A DNA stretch of 64,000 nucleotides from Tenrec ecaudatus (Eukaryota; Chordata; Mammalia; Afrosoricida; Tenrecidae), in the NCBI RefSeq assembly GCF_050624435.1, contig NC_134531.1:255020812-255084811 (forward strand), given 5' to 3'. A program made the position numbers and the translations under genes. The notes below the pieces were generated by a model that was not told the origin of the DNA, did no database searches, and saw nothing but the letters and a program-made list of their open reading frames with translations. This document shows positions 36,171 to 48,519 of this stretch, in pieces (position 1 is the stretch's first letter; the number at the start of each line of letters is the position of its first letter).

Positions 36171-37910
36171 ATTTTGCTTTTACTTTATCTCTTTTTTTTT
36201 TCAAAGCCACTCAAACCACAATTTAGGTTTAAAGGATAAAGAACCTGAAGGGAACTATTAACTTTTTTTTAACATAGAAATTCTGCAATGTACAATCATA
36301 TTTCTCAGAACCAAACATGAAGTTTATTTTGAGCAATAATTCTGTTACTGTGTGTGTTTATCCTCTCCTCAAAATGTTTGATATAACATTTATCTTGCAT
36401 ATTTCATTGAGTTGATCAGGAGACATTAAAAGTAATCACTGAGAAAAACTAATAACATCTTTAAGAATCATTTCCATTACGAATAGAGTTACTTGCCCAA
36501 TGTGCAAATTCCTGGATGCTTCAATTTAAAAAATGCTTCCAGAGACAGCATCCATGCTGAAATATTCACCCTGTATCCCGAACTGACCTGGAGACCATGG
36601 GAGTCTAGTGACATGAGACTGGACAGCGGTAATTGAGGTTCCCACACATACATCCTCACTCGGAGACTTGTAAAAGATGCAACATGAGTTTTTTAATTTA
36701 GATGCTAGTGTTTGTTTTCTCAATTTTTGTTTGTTTCATTTATTTCCTATTTGCAAGTAATAACATTGTCAGAAACACTTCATATATTTTAAATGAAATG
36801 AAAATTTTAAGCAATGCAAACAAAACCAGAACAATGGTTCACTACAGTTGCATTTCTAGCATCCTAAGTTTTCTCACTTGATGGTATCGTTGCATAGCCT
36901 ATTTTATCATAAGGAAGAATATATAAAAGAAAAGAAAATCCAATAAAAATGTCATCATCTCCTAGAGAAATCTTGAACCATGATAAAAGAAAATATGATT
37001 TTATATTATTTATCAAACAATTCCATGGTATTGTTTTGTGCCAGACGCAGTTCCAAATATTAATATATGGTGTAAAACTAGTTACACATACTCATTCAAT
37101 TAATTTTTAAAGACATCACTCTGTAATAATTGGTATTATTAAACTAGTTTTATAGTCTAGAATTCCGAAGTACAGAATATTCACACTTTCATGCAGCCAG
37201 TAGGCGGTAAAGCAAGGATATGAAAACAAGCAGTCCGGTGTTAGATGCTGTGATTGTAATCACACCTCCTCTCATATCCCTGAATGTTAGCACAAATATA
37301 CACAATGATGTGCATATATGCTTTGCCTCTATCTATGAGTCTGCTACATGTGCGTACATATGTATGGTATATTAATTCCATGAAATAATGCATAGGACAT
37401 GAACTATTTTTAGTGAAGATCTTCGACTGGGACAAATACCCGAAGGACCTCAGTTTTGTCTCCCCTGGCTTCCACGCATGACCTAAAATTTGCACATTTA
37501 TGACTCTGGCAAATAATATCTTCGCTGTTTCTTCTCTGTCTTTTAAAAATTATTTTTAGTTTGAATTTAATATATATAACATATCAGTCCATGTTTTATT
37601 TGTGTCAAGTAGACTTGAACAATTGCTGCCACAAAGCTCATATATTGTCTTCCCAATGCTAGTATTTATAAGAGCATTTATTCAGTTCTTACATGATAGA
37701 GTCTTTTTGGCCGGTCTAAAGCATTGAGCATTAATGCCATCATAAAAGTCAAAGACCTGCTCATATAAATCTTACATTCTAGAGTTAATAAGTATCAAAT
37801 GTGTATCCTCTTTCTCACTTGATGGTACCATTGCATAGCCTATTTTATCAAAAGGAAGAATATATAAAGTGTATATTAAGTGTATTATACAGAACAGCTC
37901 ATTTCATAGG
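36171..37910. other. AT-rich stretch with a 57-bp local direct repeat
   Basis: No gene or repeat family is recognised. Two copies of a 57-bp sequence (36,871-36,927 and 37,812-37,868) differ at about four positions and lie 0.94 kb apart. Confidence 0.6.
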
Positions 37911-38442
37911 TGTGGTAATCACCTAATCTGGTGTCAATTTAAGGACTAAGAGTGTAGGGGTGGAGGATAGGCTGTCAATCTGGAGATAGCCACTGAAACT
38001 TCTGTGTGGGCATGGCCTTCTCCTGAGAATTCTGGGAAATCTGGGACTTCCTCTTTGGAGGCGGGAGACACCTCTCTCTCTCTGCTACACCCTAGGAGAC
38101 ATTGCAGAAGTCAAGTCGCATGGACGCAACCAGACCTCAGAAGCCCAGGAAGCCACAGAGAGACTCCTGCCGGTGCTCAGATGCTTACAGCACCACTGGA
38201 TCCAAAGAATTTCTACCCACTGGCTAGTGATCATCCTGCATCTGGCATCATTGCATGTGTTTTGTGAGTCTGAACAGGACTTTACAGATTGGTATTGGAC
38301 ATGTAGGCTAATATCAGACTTATGGCTTTGGACTGCACTGGGTTGGGATGTTTTCTCAATGTTCAGTTCCTCTTGTATATAAACCTCTCACATATACATA
38401 TGCGTGTTTTGAATTTGTTTCTCTAGCTTACCCAGACTGACA
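37911..38442 (+). mobile_element. LTR-like repeat of unknown family, copy 1
   Basis: A 530-bp block beginning TGTGGTAATC and ending near GACTGACA resembles the block at 52,791-53,253 in order of motifs: 'tgtcaa', 'catggccttctcc', 'ttgcatgtg', 'ggacttatgg', 'tgggatgtttt', 'tatataaa', 'tttctctag', 'ccca'. TGT...ACA ends, a TATATAAA box and about 0.5 kb length suggest a solo LTR. ATAGG occurs on both sides (37,906-37,910 and 38,445-38,449). It has no coding content and no family is assigned. Confidence 0.5.
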
Positions 38443-38494
38443 TAATAGGCAATGAAACCAAAAAATAGAGAAATACAAAAATTGTTTACATTTT

Positions 38495-39640
38495 TTACTT
38501 ATTTTGTTTTTAAAACATTTTCGTTTGAATTAAGTGAAGATTTAGGGAACACGTACATTTTCCATTCAATGATTTATATACATTTAAAGATATCTCGTTA
38601 ATTACAAACCCCACAATGAAACATGTTATTCTACTTCCTCTTTTTATTTCCTGTTTCCATCCCACCTTTCCCCCCCCCCCCAACCTTTCTGAACTTTGAG
38701 CTTAGGAAATGCTTATTCTAAAATATGCATGTCTTCAAAATAAATAAATAAATAGGTAGATAAATGAAATACACATGTCTTACTATTTTATTTTTCCCTT
38801 TATAAGCCTATCTATTGTTTGGCTTGATATTGAACAATCATGGTGAGTTCATTTAGATCTAAAGAGTGATTCAGAGTGACAGGGAGTCTTCCAGGCTATA
38901 TCTGTTTTGGTCATTTTTATGGTTTTGAGTTTTACTCCACATTTATCTCCGACTCTGTTTAGAACCTTCTACCATGATCCTTTATAGAGAAGTTAGTCAA
39001 AGGAATGGGCACCATCTAGCTCTGATCTCCAGGTGCATGGATATGGTGTTACTATGAGCCCTTAATCCACTAGGCTAATTGTTTACTTGTGCCTCCTATT
39101 TTTTTCATCACTCTTTTTTCTTCTGCATTGGGAGTCGTTGCAACCTCAATCTCTTATAACAAGCTTTTGAGACCCCAATCGCAAATCATCAAAGTAGGAT
39201 GTAGAACATTATCCTTATGGACTATGCTATGTTAATTGACCAGAGTTCTTCTTACTTGTTAGACAAGTTACAGACATTATAGAACTATTTCTTAAACAGA
39301 GTAATAAAAATGTGAAATCTATAGAATAAATTGCCCTAAAAATTTACATAGGTATCAAGGCATTTGCTCATACTCTTTATATTCTATCTGGCTTTTGGTC
39401 AATACCAAATCCTTTGGGACTAATTACTGCCGCTGTTATTTGGTGACATCAGCTCTATTCTAACGTACTACGGAGATCCACATGTACAGTGTAGAACAAT
39501 GCCATGGGATTTTCAAAGCTCTGACGCCTTTCTTCTCAGGTTTCTCTGAGTGGGTTCTTAATACCAACTGTTAAGCTAATAGAAGTCTAGCACTTAATTG
39601 TTTTTACCAACAACCCTTCCTATGCTTATTATCCCTGAGA
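38495..39640 (-). mobile_element. Old LINE-1 3' end and 3' UTR
   Basis: Reverse complement of an afrotherian LINE-1 3' end ('ttgaattaagtgaagatttagggaacacgtacattttccattcaatgatttatatac') followed by 3' UTR sequence with 'atggtgttactatgagccctta' and 'acaagcttttgagaccccaa'. A poly-C run lies at about 38,668. The upper boundary is uncertain. Confidence 0.65.
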
Positions 39641-39844
39641 TTTTGAGTGAAATACATTAAATCTTAACTTTAACATATTTATAAAAACAATGATTTGAGC
39701 TAATTAATTTCATTTTTATTATATTAATTTTTATTTCAAATGTAATAATATGCATAGAAATTCAACTCCAAAACCAAGTCTTAGGAATTAACTCACCTTG
39801 AGCATTTCTAGTTCCACTATTTTGGTGGTTATTTTCATGATGCT

Positions 39845-39910
39845 AGATCAGTGCTGTCTAGAAGAACTTTCCCTGATAATACAAATGTGCTGTCATGCCC
39901 TGCCCACTAG
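39845..39910 (+). mobile_element. hAT-Charlie-type (MER3-like) end fragment
   Basis: 'cagtgctgtctagaagaactttccctgataatacaaatgt' resembles the terminal part of the same mammalian hAT family as 21,545-21,735. It is short and diverged. Confidence 0.45.
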
Positions 39911-39924
39911 GCAGTCACTACTGT

Positions 39925-40400
39925 ATATATCTAAGTCGGTTCATCTGGCCCAAGCCATGGTATCTTAAATTGTCTCGTATACATGTGAAAGTAGGACATT
40001 GAAATATGGAAGGCTGAAGGAGAATCAATGCATTTGAATTGTGTTGCTAGAGTAGAATATTGAAAATACCATGCACTGCTAAAAGGACAAACCCATCTTT
40101 CTTAGAAGTACGACCGGAATGCTTCTTGGAGGCAAGGGTTATGAGAAATCATCTCATGTTGTTTAGACAGGAGAGACCATTCCCTGGAGGAGGACACTAT
40201 CCTTGGTAAAGAGGAGGGGCAGGGGCCAAAGAGGAAGACCCTCAAGGAGAGGGATTGACCCAGTGGCTGCAACCATGGGCTCAAGGCTAGGAACAACTGT
40301 GAGGTTGGTGTGCACCAGGCAGTGGTCACTTCTGGTGTGCACAGTGTTACCACAGGTCAGAATGAACACGATGGTTCATTACAACATTCATTAACAACAA
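39925..40400 (+). mobile_element. RTE1-type LINE 3' end
   Basis: Plus-strand RTE1 3' segment: 'agagaccattccctggaggaggacactatccttggtaaag', 'gattgacccagtggctgcaaccatgggctcaa', 'cagaatgaacacgatggt'. It is collinear with 6,935-7,470 and 51,400-51,925. Confidence 0.8.
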
Positions 40401-40589
40401 AAGCCATCTAAATTATGATTTAAATATGAACAAATGATTTAGTTAATATTGCTTTGGATATTGCAACTCTAGAAATAATGCTTATACTTGTTTTTAAAAA
40501 TTTATCTAATTGAAGCAATATTACCTCACTATGTAATTAACTCTGTAATTCACCTTTATTAGTTTATTTTATTTCCTCCATGGTTTTAC

Positions 40590-40785
40590 AAGGAGCTCTG
40601 GTGGTCATGTGCTGGGCTTCTAATTGAAATAGTCAGCAGTTGGAAATGCCCATTCTCTCTTTGGAAGAAGGATACGCTCTTTACTCTGGTCAAGAGGTGT
40701 AGTGTCAGAAACCCACAGGGGCAGTTCTACCCTGCCCTCTGGGGAAGCTGAGTCAGCATTTTTCCTGATGGCACTGATTTGGGGG
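40590..40785 (+). mobile_element. AfroSINE
   Basis: 'gagctctggtggtcatgtgctgggcttctaattgaaatagtcagcagttgg' is the tRNA-like head and 'agaaacccacaggggcagttctaccctgccctctggggaagctgagtcagcatttttcctgatggcactg' the 3' half. Confidence 0.85.
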
Positions 40786-43474
40786 ACCCATTGTGTTAAA
40801 TGAACTCACTTTCCATAAATATTTGTTGCCTATCTTTTCACTTTGAGTTGAGTCAATCCATGAGCAAAATTTGAGATTTTTAAATGAATAGACTATATTC
40901 TTTTTCATTTCCCTTCCTCTTTGACCAAGACTTTATTATGCTAATAATCATTATTTTATAATCAAATAGTTCAATTAGGACACATTCTGTTCAGTAACTA
41001 TGATTAAGTCAATCCTATTTGCCTATGATTGCACTGATAAACTGTGTTCATTATGTTTTGGTACTATAATAATTATAGTACTAAAGCAGTGGTGATTACA
41101 TATGTAGAGAATGAAATAAAAATCTTAACTAGAAACCCTGTACTAATATAATGGTCGTGTTCAGATTAAATAAATACTTCTCTAAGATTCAATTAATTTT
41201 ATAGCATATTATCATGTATTCTTTTTATGTTTTTTTTTAATCCTCTTTTTGTTGTTCATTCCTCTCCAATCATTTCTGACTTTGGGTGGCCACATGAATG
41301 TAGAAAAGACCTGCTCCATAGAGTTTTTAAGGGTGAGAATTTTCAAATGTACACTGATTTTCTGCTCCCTTTAAGAAAAACTTTAAAGACCTTTCAATTA
41401 TATTTATTTTGTTTGAAACCACCAACTATTGGGCTAGTACTCAAATGTGCAACCATTTTGCCACCCTGAACACTTTTGCCATTGTTTGATATTTTTTTCC
41501 AAATTTTTTTTTGATTTCTTGTTGATTAAAAGTGTATTCTTTAAAAATCAGTGAGACTTATCTATTAATTCAGATTAACTGATTAATTATAACATGGTTA
41601 TTGCTATTATTATGTTAATCTTGAATTATTATCCTTAAATATATTTTTTCCAAAATCTATAATTAAGAAATTTTTGTTTGTTTATTGTTTGTTGCTTGAT
41701 TTCCAGAAGGAACACATGAAGCATAAACGCAAGCAACTCATGTTTTGAAAAAATATATATGAGGGTAAGTCAATATGTATAATAAAATCATAGGAATTTT
41801 ATTAAACTTTATTAACAAAATTCGAAACTATTGTTTCTGGGTATATTTAGAGCTACATAGTTCTGAAGGTAATGTTTCCATCTCTCTGACTTTGTCCCAA
41901 AGATTTCTGTACACTTCAATTTAGACTCTTTCAAAGAGCAGCTTTGCTGTCTTCAGGGACTCAAACAATGTTGCCTTTCAACATTCTTTGAGTTTGGGAA
42001 TGAGGATTTCAGGGAGAATGAGGTAAAGTTTTCCAATGAAATGTTTGTATGACAGCTCTTGCTACCCTTGAAAAATAGCAGGGCATTCTCATGATGGGAA
42101 AAAGGAAAAGTTCCTTGGCTCCAATTTCCTAGTATTTATCTCAATAGAAAATCTATCAAGATTCAGGGATGTCAAAATTTTGGAAATACGACCACTTTGT
42201 AATAGATAAAAAAATTTTTTAAATTAGAACAGCTGCTATGCTATTTTGTTTTGACCTCTCTCCATTGGACGGGAATGGGCCAGCATCCCCCTTTGGAAGT
42301 CAGTTGTTAGCAGTTATCCACTGACGGCAGAGGTAGTTTTAAATGTTTGTTGAGAATAACTTCTTGCAGATATAGCCCGGAACCCCAGTATCAATGCCCT
42401 TACCCACCTGTGTTTCCCAGCACGTTTGATGGCACAGCGGTGAGTTGGCTGAGGGAAGTTCTCTTTTCAAACAATTGTTCTCACCATTTCTAAGTCACGC
42501 GCCGCTGTCATTTAGCATTACTGATGAGATGCTGCATGCCAGTGATTAAAAAAAATTAATATGACCTTCAGCTTTCTTTATTTTTGAAGTTTTTATAGAT
42601 CCTTTGATTGTTTTTGTTTACTTAAACTCAAGACGATGTGCTTAGGATTGGTGTCCTCTTCTTTTTAATCATTCTTCCCGCTCAGTTATTGTGAGATTTT
42701 TCAGCATGAAAATGAATGTCATATTTACTTGTGTCTGGTAGTTTTCCACTTTTATTTCTTTTTATTCCTGCCCCCTTTTCATTTTCTTTTCATGGAATCT
42801 TATTATATAGATTTTCAGGTCCATAGTTTTATGTTTATAAATTTATTAATTTTTGTTTCATTTTTCCAATTCTATATACTCAAGTTTGGAAAATGTGTTG
42901 ACTCTATTTAATATGCATATGATTTTTAAGAGTCAAAGTTCTTATTTTTAATTCCTTAATCCAGTTCAAAATGTCTAATTGCTGCATTTCAATAACAGTT
43001 CATGTGTTATTAGTGTTGTTTTGTAACAGCAATATCTCCTTTTTCAATTAACTTAAGCAAAAAAATAAAAACAGTGATTCCCATAGCTATGATTAGCATA
43101 TCTTGGGTCTTATGAACAGATTTGAACAAATCATCATGGCCAGAAGTTTCCAGAAATCTTGTTCATGCCTGATTTACATGCTTACCGGCTATACGGGAAG
43201 GGTTATTTCTATGAGAATTATTGGACAGGAGCGCAGTTCTAGACGATGGCAGAGTGTGTGCTGAACATGCAAGAAGAGTTAACTAGAAGGGCAATTATTA
43301 GAATAGATTAGAAATATTTATATTTTCCAAGGTCAACTGTTTTGCTTGTCTAAATCATGGTGCAAATATGGAGACATTTATTTTATATAAAAGACTTGCT
43401 ATCTCTGATTTGCAATAATACTTCTAAATGAAGGGTTAGATGAATTGTATAATTACCATCTATGGGTAATGGGT
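40786..43474. other. AT-rich stretch; possible old DNA-transposon fragment at 41,760-42,200
   Basis: No host gene is recognised. Around 41,760-42,200, 'gagggtaagtcaatatgtat' resembles a mariner-type terminal repeat. The reverse strand gives fragments such as SFPNSKNVE and KCTEIFGTKSERW that might come from a transposase, but no catalytic motif is clear. An AfroSINE-like head may start near 42,428 ('gatggcacagcggtgagttggctg'). The rest shows nothing. Confidence 0.3.
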
Positions 43475-43883
43475 TGTTGGCCCGGAAAGAGTTAACGGAG
43501 ACTGAGGGCGGTGGGCTGTTGCCATGGACACTAGATGCTCCTCCCAAACTAGGGGTGTCTTGGCACCTGGGCTGCAAAGAGCTCAGAGGCAGTTCTGGGA
43601 TCAGGAACTGTCCGAGGGCGCTGTGCCCCTTCCCACGGACAAAACCCTTGAGTCTCCTGATAAGGCACTTTGTTATGAGAACCTCGCGCTTAGTCTTCTC
43701 CCGCGTCCCTTGCTTGCTTTGAGAAAGTGCATAGGTGCTTCCTAACCCATGCCTTAGCCGGCTGAGAAAATAAAAGAGCGTGCAGTGCTACCCCAGCACG
43801 GAGGTGGCGGCCCGAGCTGGGTCAAACCACATTTCCCGTGTCCGTGTCTTCATTTCTGCCCCGCACCGTCACCGAACGCAACA
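43475..43883 (+). mobile_element. Solo LTR of a class-II-like endogenous retrovirus
   Basis: A 409-bp GC-rich block starts TGTTGGCC and ends GCAACA, giving matching TGTTG/CAACA inverted ends. It is flanked on both sides by ATGGGT (43,469-43,474 and 43,884-43,889), a perfect 6-bp duplication. An AATAAA signal lies at 43,769-43,774 near the 3' side, as in an R region. No viral genes accompany it, so it is a solo LTR left by recombination between two LTRs. The length, TGTTGG start and 6-bp duplication fit betaretrovirus-like (class II) elements; the family assignment is inference. Plus orientation is set by the AATAAA. Confidence 0.88.
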
Positions 43884-43889
43884 ATGGGT

Positions 43890-46171
43890 ATTCTGTCTTA
43901 TATCATATTTGTCATTATGGAATAAGCCTCTCGTCTACACTGGAGTGCTGACAGCAGGCTCGCTTCAGGTTCCCTAGGCAGAGAAGGGCCAGTCCTAAAT
44001 AACCGGACAAAATAATGACTGACTTACTCTGAGGCAAACACTATCCATTTTAGGAGCCTGTGTACTCTCACCAGGTATGCAAGTAATTCTATTTCTTCAT
44101 AAGTTGGACTTCATTTAAAAAACAACAACTGGGTCATGTGCTGGTGATGTTGATCACTTCGTGTACATAGTATGTGACTCCTATTTGTGAAACTCGGAGG
44201 AGGAAGAACTCCTCTCTGTGCTACATGTATTTTTGGGTGTGTTATATGACATGTAACAAACAAGTGTTATAATTGGCATTTGGGGCAGAAATCAACACAG
44301 AACTGAGGACTGAGCATAGATGTCTTGTTCGATAGCATAATGTCCAAAACCTCAGCTCAGAAAATTCATTTTTATTCACAGGTCTGTGAGTTGAAGCTGA
44401 CTAGAATCATCAACCAGCATGTCTACACCTGGCACCGCCCTGTGGCCCATATTTTCTGAATGAACATCACACTATTTAAAAAAAACCATATACAATGACC
44501 AGTCGTTTTGGTGGTTGTTTTAGAACATATACACTTTCACACCTGAGAAAGACAAAACCATCTGTGGAAATAAAATAGGCATGTCTGCAAATGCAGTAGC
44601 TTGAATCTCCATTGGTTCAACAATCCATGAACAATTAATGAACTCTATATCCTATAGAGGAGAAAACATTCCATGGGGTCATTGTGCGTTCAGTCTCCTA
44701 AAGACACTATCTTTCGAAGAAACTCCACTAATTAAGAAAGCACAAATAACAAAACAGTAGATAAACACTAGGTCTGCAATGAGTTAAAAAGAGCCTCTGG
44801 AATTAGATGCACATTTTCCATTCAAGGTAACTGCATGATAAAGATTGCCAGAAATTAAGATCTCTAAATATTCATAATATCTATTGATAAAATATGTTGT
44901 GATCAACCAAAAATAGACAAATCACTTAGTCCTAGCATATTTTTTCTATCCCCTTAAATTTCAGCTCTATTGTAATCCATGAGCTTCTAATTCCCCAAGG
45001 AGGGATGAGCTAATTCTTATGAATTGAAAGTCACCTTCACACTCAAACTTTTCTACCATTTCTGACACCAGTCTTGCTCCTTATGGGATTTCATCATTAA
45101 AAAAAAGTTTTTCCCAATATCTCCTTCCGTATTAAAGAATGTCTGATATGAGAATAAGCAACTTATTCTAGGAGGTAAATGACATTTATTTATATTATCA
45201 TTCTATAAAAGATTTGATGTATCATACATGGAATGGACTGTGTTATGTCCGTAATACTACAAGTATGAAAGAAAAAAAATAGTCCTTGCAGTTTTGTTTA
45301 GGAATAAAGGTCTCACATTACCCCATTGATGAACCAGAACTGTATTCCTCAGGTGGTAATTTGACAACCAGAGAACATTAGAAGCATATCAAAAGCAATC
45401 TAAAAGTCATCACTTTCCCAGTTTCACTCAATGATTCAAAAAATGAAACTTCCTGACTGATGAAGTGAGTCATTTGGCATTTGTATGAATGCTCTGAGAT
45501 TTTATAGTAAACAAAAAAATTCTATCACTTCAAATAATAAAGACAAATAATAAGACAAAGTAGTAGCAAAATCTTAAAAAAGTAACTGCAATGATAATTG
45601 GCATTTTAAGGGTAGAAAAACATGTTGATATTTTACAAGGGATAAGCTACTAAAATAAAGAAGTGAGAATATTTGTTGATGTGTGATAGAATGCAAGTTA
45701 AAAATATTCCTGAAGAAGAATTTTAATAGAATTGCTTATCAAGAAATATTTTCTTGAACAGAGACTTATACTGCTCTTAATATAACTGATAAGACTCTTG
45801 GACACCAAATAATATGAACTTTGAGATAGATTGTGATTTTCTACCAACATATGAAAGAAAAAATATTAATATGGACAGCAGAAGTTTAAGATACCTAGGC
45901 AAAGGAAGGAGGGATATAACCAGTGTTATTCATACATGCTGGGGAGCTGTGTAAATTATGATGAAATTGTTCTCAAATACATCTACAATAAAACTTTCCT
46001 GGGATGAAACAATACGATTATACTTTGTTTCTCTAGCTTTATAATAAAGAAAGCATTCATATAATATAGGAGAATAAATGCATATATATACAAAAATGTA
46101 TGCCCTTGTATGTATTTTTAACATTTGAATATATAAAACCCAACACAAATGCACACACACAAAACCCAAGA
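43890..46171. other. AT-rich intergenic stretch
   Basis: No gene is recognised. Weak SINE-like motifs occur near 44,380-44,420 ('gtctgtgagttgaagctgactagaatcatc') and 44,640-44,720, too diverged to call. Confidence 0.4.
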
Positions 46172-46332
46172 CCCATTAGCATCTATTAATTTCGACTCAT
46201 ATAGACCCATATAAAACTTGCAGGCAGTCTAGTCCCATCTTTCTCCTACAGGGTGGCTGGAAGGTTTGAACCACCAACCTTGTGGTTAGCAGCCCCATAC
46301 TTATCCAACAGAATCCCCAGAGCTCCAAATAA
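46172..46332 (-). mobile_element. AfroSINE
   Basis: Reverse complement of a tRNA-derived SINE: 'gaaccaccaaccttgtggttagcagccccatacttatccaacagaatccccagagctcc' is the antisense head and 'ttcgactcatatagacccatat' the antisense 3' half. Confidence 0.85.
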
Positions 46333-47164
46333 AACATAGGTTTAATACTTTCTTTTTTGAAATTAAAATATGGTGTGCACTAATACTAGCCCTGGCTGAT
46401 GTAAATGGTTTAGGGTACAAATACATACTAACCAACGTTTAGTGGACCACATCTACCCAGAGCCAATTCACAGTCAGCCCTGGTGATTTGCTTCAAATGC
46501 CACAGCCTTGAAAATCCTATCAGTAACACTTTCACCCTTTATGCATGAGTCTTCCAGGAATTGGGGCAGACTTGACAGAAATTAGTAATGCAAATGATTA
46601 TCTAGAAGGGTTCATTTTAATTGACATACCTAGAAACTCCTGGGAATGCCAAGCTAGTTAATGTGTAATGTCAATTTTTTAATTGAGGATGCATTTATTT
46701 GTGTTGTATTATCATTATAAAACTCCAAAAGGAACAATACCAATGTCCTTTAAAGTGAAAGCAAAGAGCAATTAACCATTTAGGTGGAGAACAGAGAGGG
46801 CTTGTTCAATTTTAGGGTAAAATTTGCAGGAGTAATGACTCTAAATCATTTAATTTGCACACTTCAACAGATCATAATCACACACTGCAGAATGCCTCAG
46901 TTTGATGTGTTCCCTGTTGTTTATGCACCTTGTGTGTCGGGTTTTCATGCTGCGGTGGCTTGCGTGTTGCTGGGAGGCTGGAAGCTACGTTGCTGGTATT
47001 TTCAAATACTAACAAGGTCACCAAAAGTGAAAAGGTTTCAGCGCAGATTCCAGAATAAAAATAGACTATGAAGAAGAAATAGACTTTCCATTTCAGTGAC
47101 ATTCTAGGTCACTGCTAGTATCACGATATACTATATGACAAATAGAATCAAAATGCTGTTATTT
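46333..47164. other. Intergenic stretch, nothing recognised
   Basis: The 95-codon ORF at 46,784-47,071 has no recognisable motif and no gene context. No repeat family was identified. Confidence 0.4.
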
Positions 47165-47730
47165 AGTGACAGCCTCATAAACAGCAGCAGACTGTTGTCA
47201 GATGTAATGCAGAAGAAGAGTCCCTCAGGTCAGAAGGCCCTCCAAATATGATTGAAGACGAGCTGCCTTTTCGAAGTAGACTCTACCATAATGATGTAGA
47301 TCAAGTTGGCAGGAGTGAAGCCTGTGGGACCTTAATTTGCTGATGGGGCCCAGCTCAAAATGAGAAGAAACAACTATGAACCAGTTAACAATTGGAACGT
47401 GTACTGCTTGAAGTATGAATCTAGGAAAATTGGAAGTCATCAAAAATGAAACTCAGTGTATAAAGATGTATATCTAAGACATTAGTGAGCTGACATGGAC
47501 TGGCACTGGCCATTTTGAGTCAGAAAATCGTATCGTTACACATTCAAGAGGAATGAGGTGGCATTTTCTTCAAAAAGCACATAGGAAGATATATTATGAC
47601 GGTGCCTACCTCTCAGAAAGGAGCTTCTGGGATGTTAATGCTTTTCTCCAAACAAGGAGCCATCAATGGGAAGCATCAATGAAGTCCACATGGTAGAACC
47701 ACACCACTCTATGTGATCCAAGAATTGCAA
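47165..47730 (+). mobile_element. RTE1-type LINE, 5' region
   Basis: Plus-strand RTE1 5' part with 'gacgagctgccttttcgaagtagactctaccataatgatgtagatcaagttggcagg' and then 'ctgacatggactggcactggccattttgagtcaga', the start of the endonuclease region (SELTWTG-like). The same copy seems to resume at 48,520 after an insertion. Confidence 0.75.
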
Positions 47731-48518
47731 ACAATAAAATCCAAATCTGAAGGACAGAATGGCTCCAAAACTTAAATTTCAAAGACTCAGTTTGCAGAAG
47801 GCTATAGATAACAATGGAATCCCAAGATTCATTTCCAGGGATTAAGCCTCTGCTGTTTCCACTATGACCATACCTTAGGGATATGAATAGTTTTGTTATC
47901 AAATAGAGAGCATTTTAAAGTTGATTACGGCAGATATGGTTAGTTTAAAATGTAATACCTTATCATTTTATCACACTTCTGAATCACTGTAAAGTTGTTT
48001 GTTTTTTAAAAATAACGAAGAAATGCGTGTTAATAAAGTCTCTGGGGGATCCCCTTCTGACCACGGACCAGGGATGTGAATAGTTGGAGATGTGTATTGG
48101 CTTGGTGTCATGCATAGTGCCTTGGAAAATGAATTATTGTAGATGCAGTTAAGTTAAATTTAATACCTTATTATTTTATCTCCATTTTGACACATTTTAA
48201 AGTTGTCCTAGTTTTAATAGTTTATGCTTTTCTTTCTTGAGATTTTTAAAAGTTTTATTATGTCACTTTGTGGGGGGGGGGGTATGGTTTTCTGTGTATG
48301 AAATCCAGAAAAGTTAAAACTACAGAGACAGAACCTGAATGAATGGTTTTCGGGAACATAGCAGATGATGTTGGGGGCACAGGGGGCGCTAATAACAATG
48401 GGTTCTAGAAAGAACAAAATGGCTAAAACTATTATGGTGATAATTGTACAACTCTTTTAATATGATTGAAATATTGGGTTGTATAAGTGAATTATATGCC
48501 AATAAAATGCTTTTTTTT
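47731..48518 (+). mobile_element. Unclassified insertion inside RTE1, with an internal tandem duplication
   Basis: This block splits the RTE1 endonuclease region and ends 'gccaataaaatgctttttttt', like a polyadenylated retroelement tail. It contains two related segments (about 47,864-47,980 and 48,058-48,185), both with 'agggatRtgaatagtt' and 'taataccttatYattttatc'. I cannot name the family; the left boundary is approximate. Confidence 0.4.
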
Positions 48519-48519
48519 C

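Noticed and set aside
46784..47071. 95-codon plus-strand ORF considered as a small gene
   Set aside because: No recognisable domain, promoter or splice signals; the length is within chance expectation for a window of this size.
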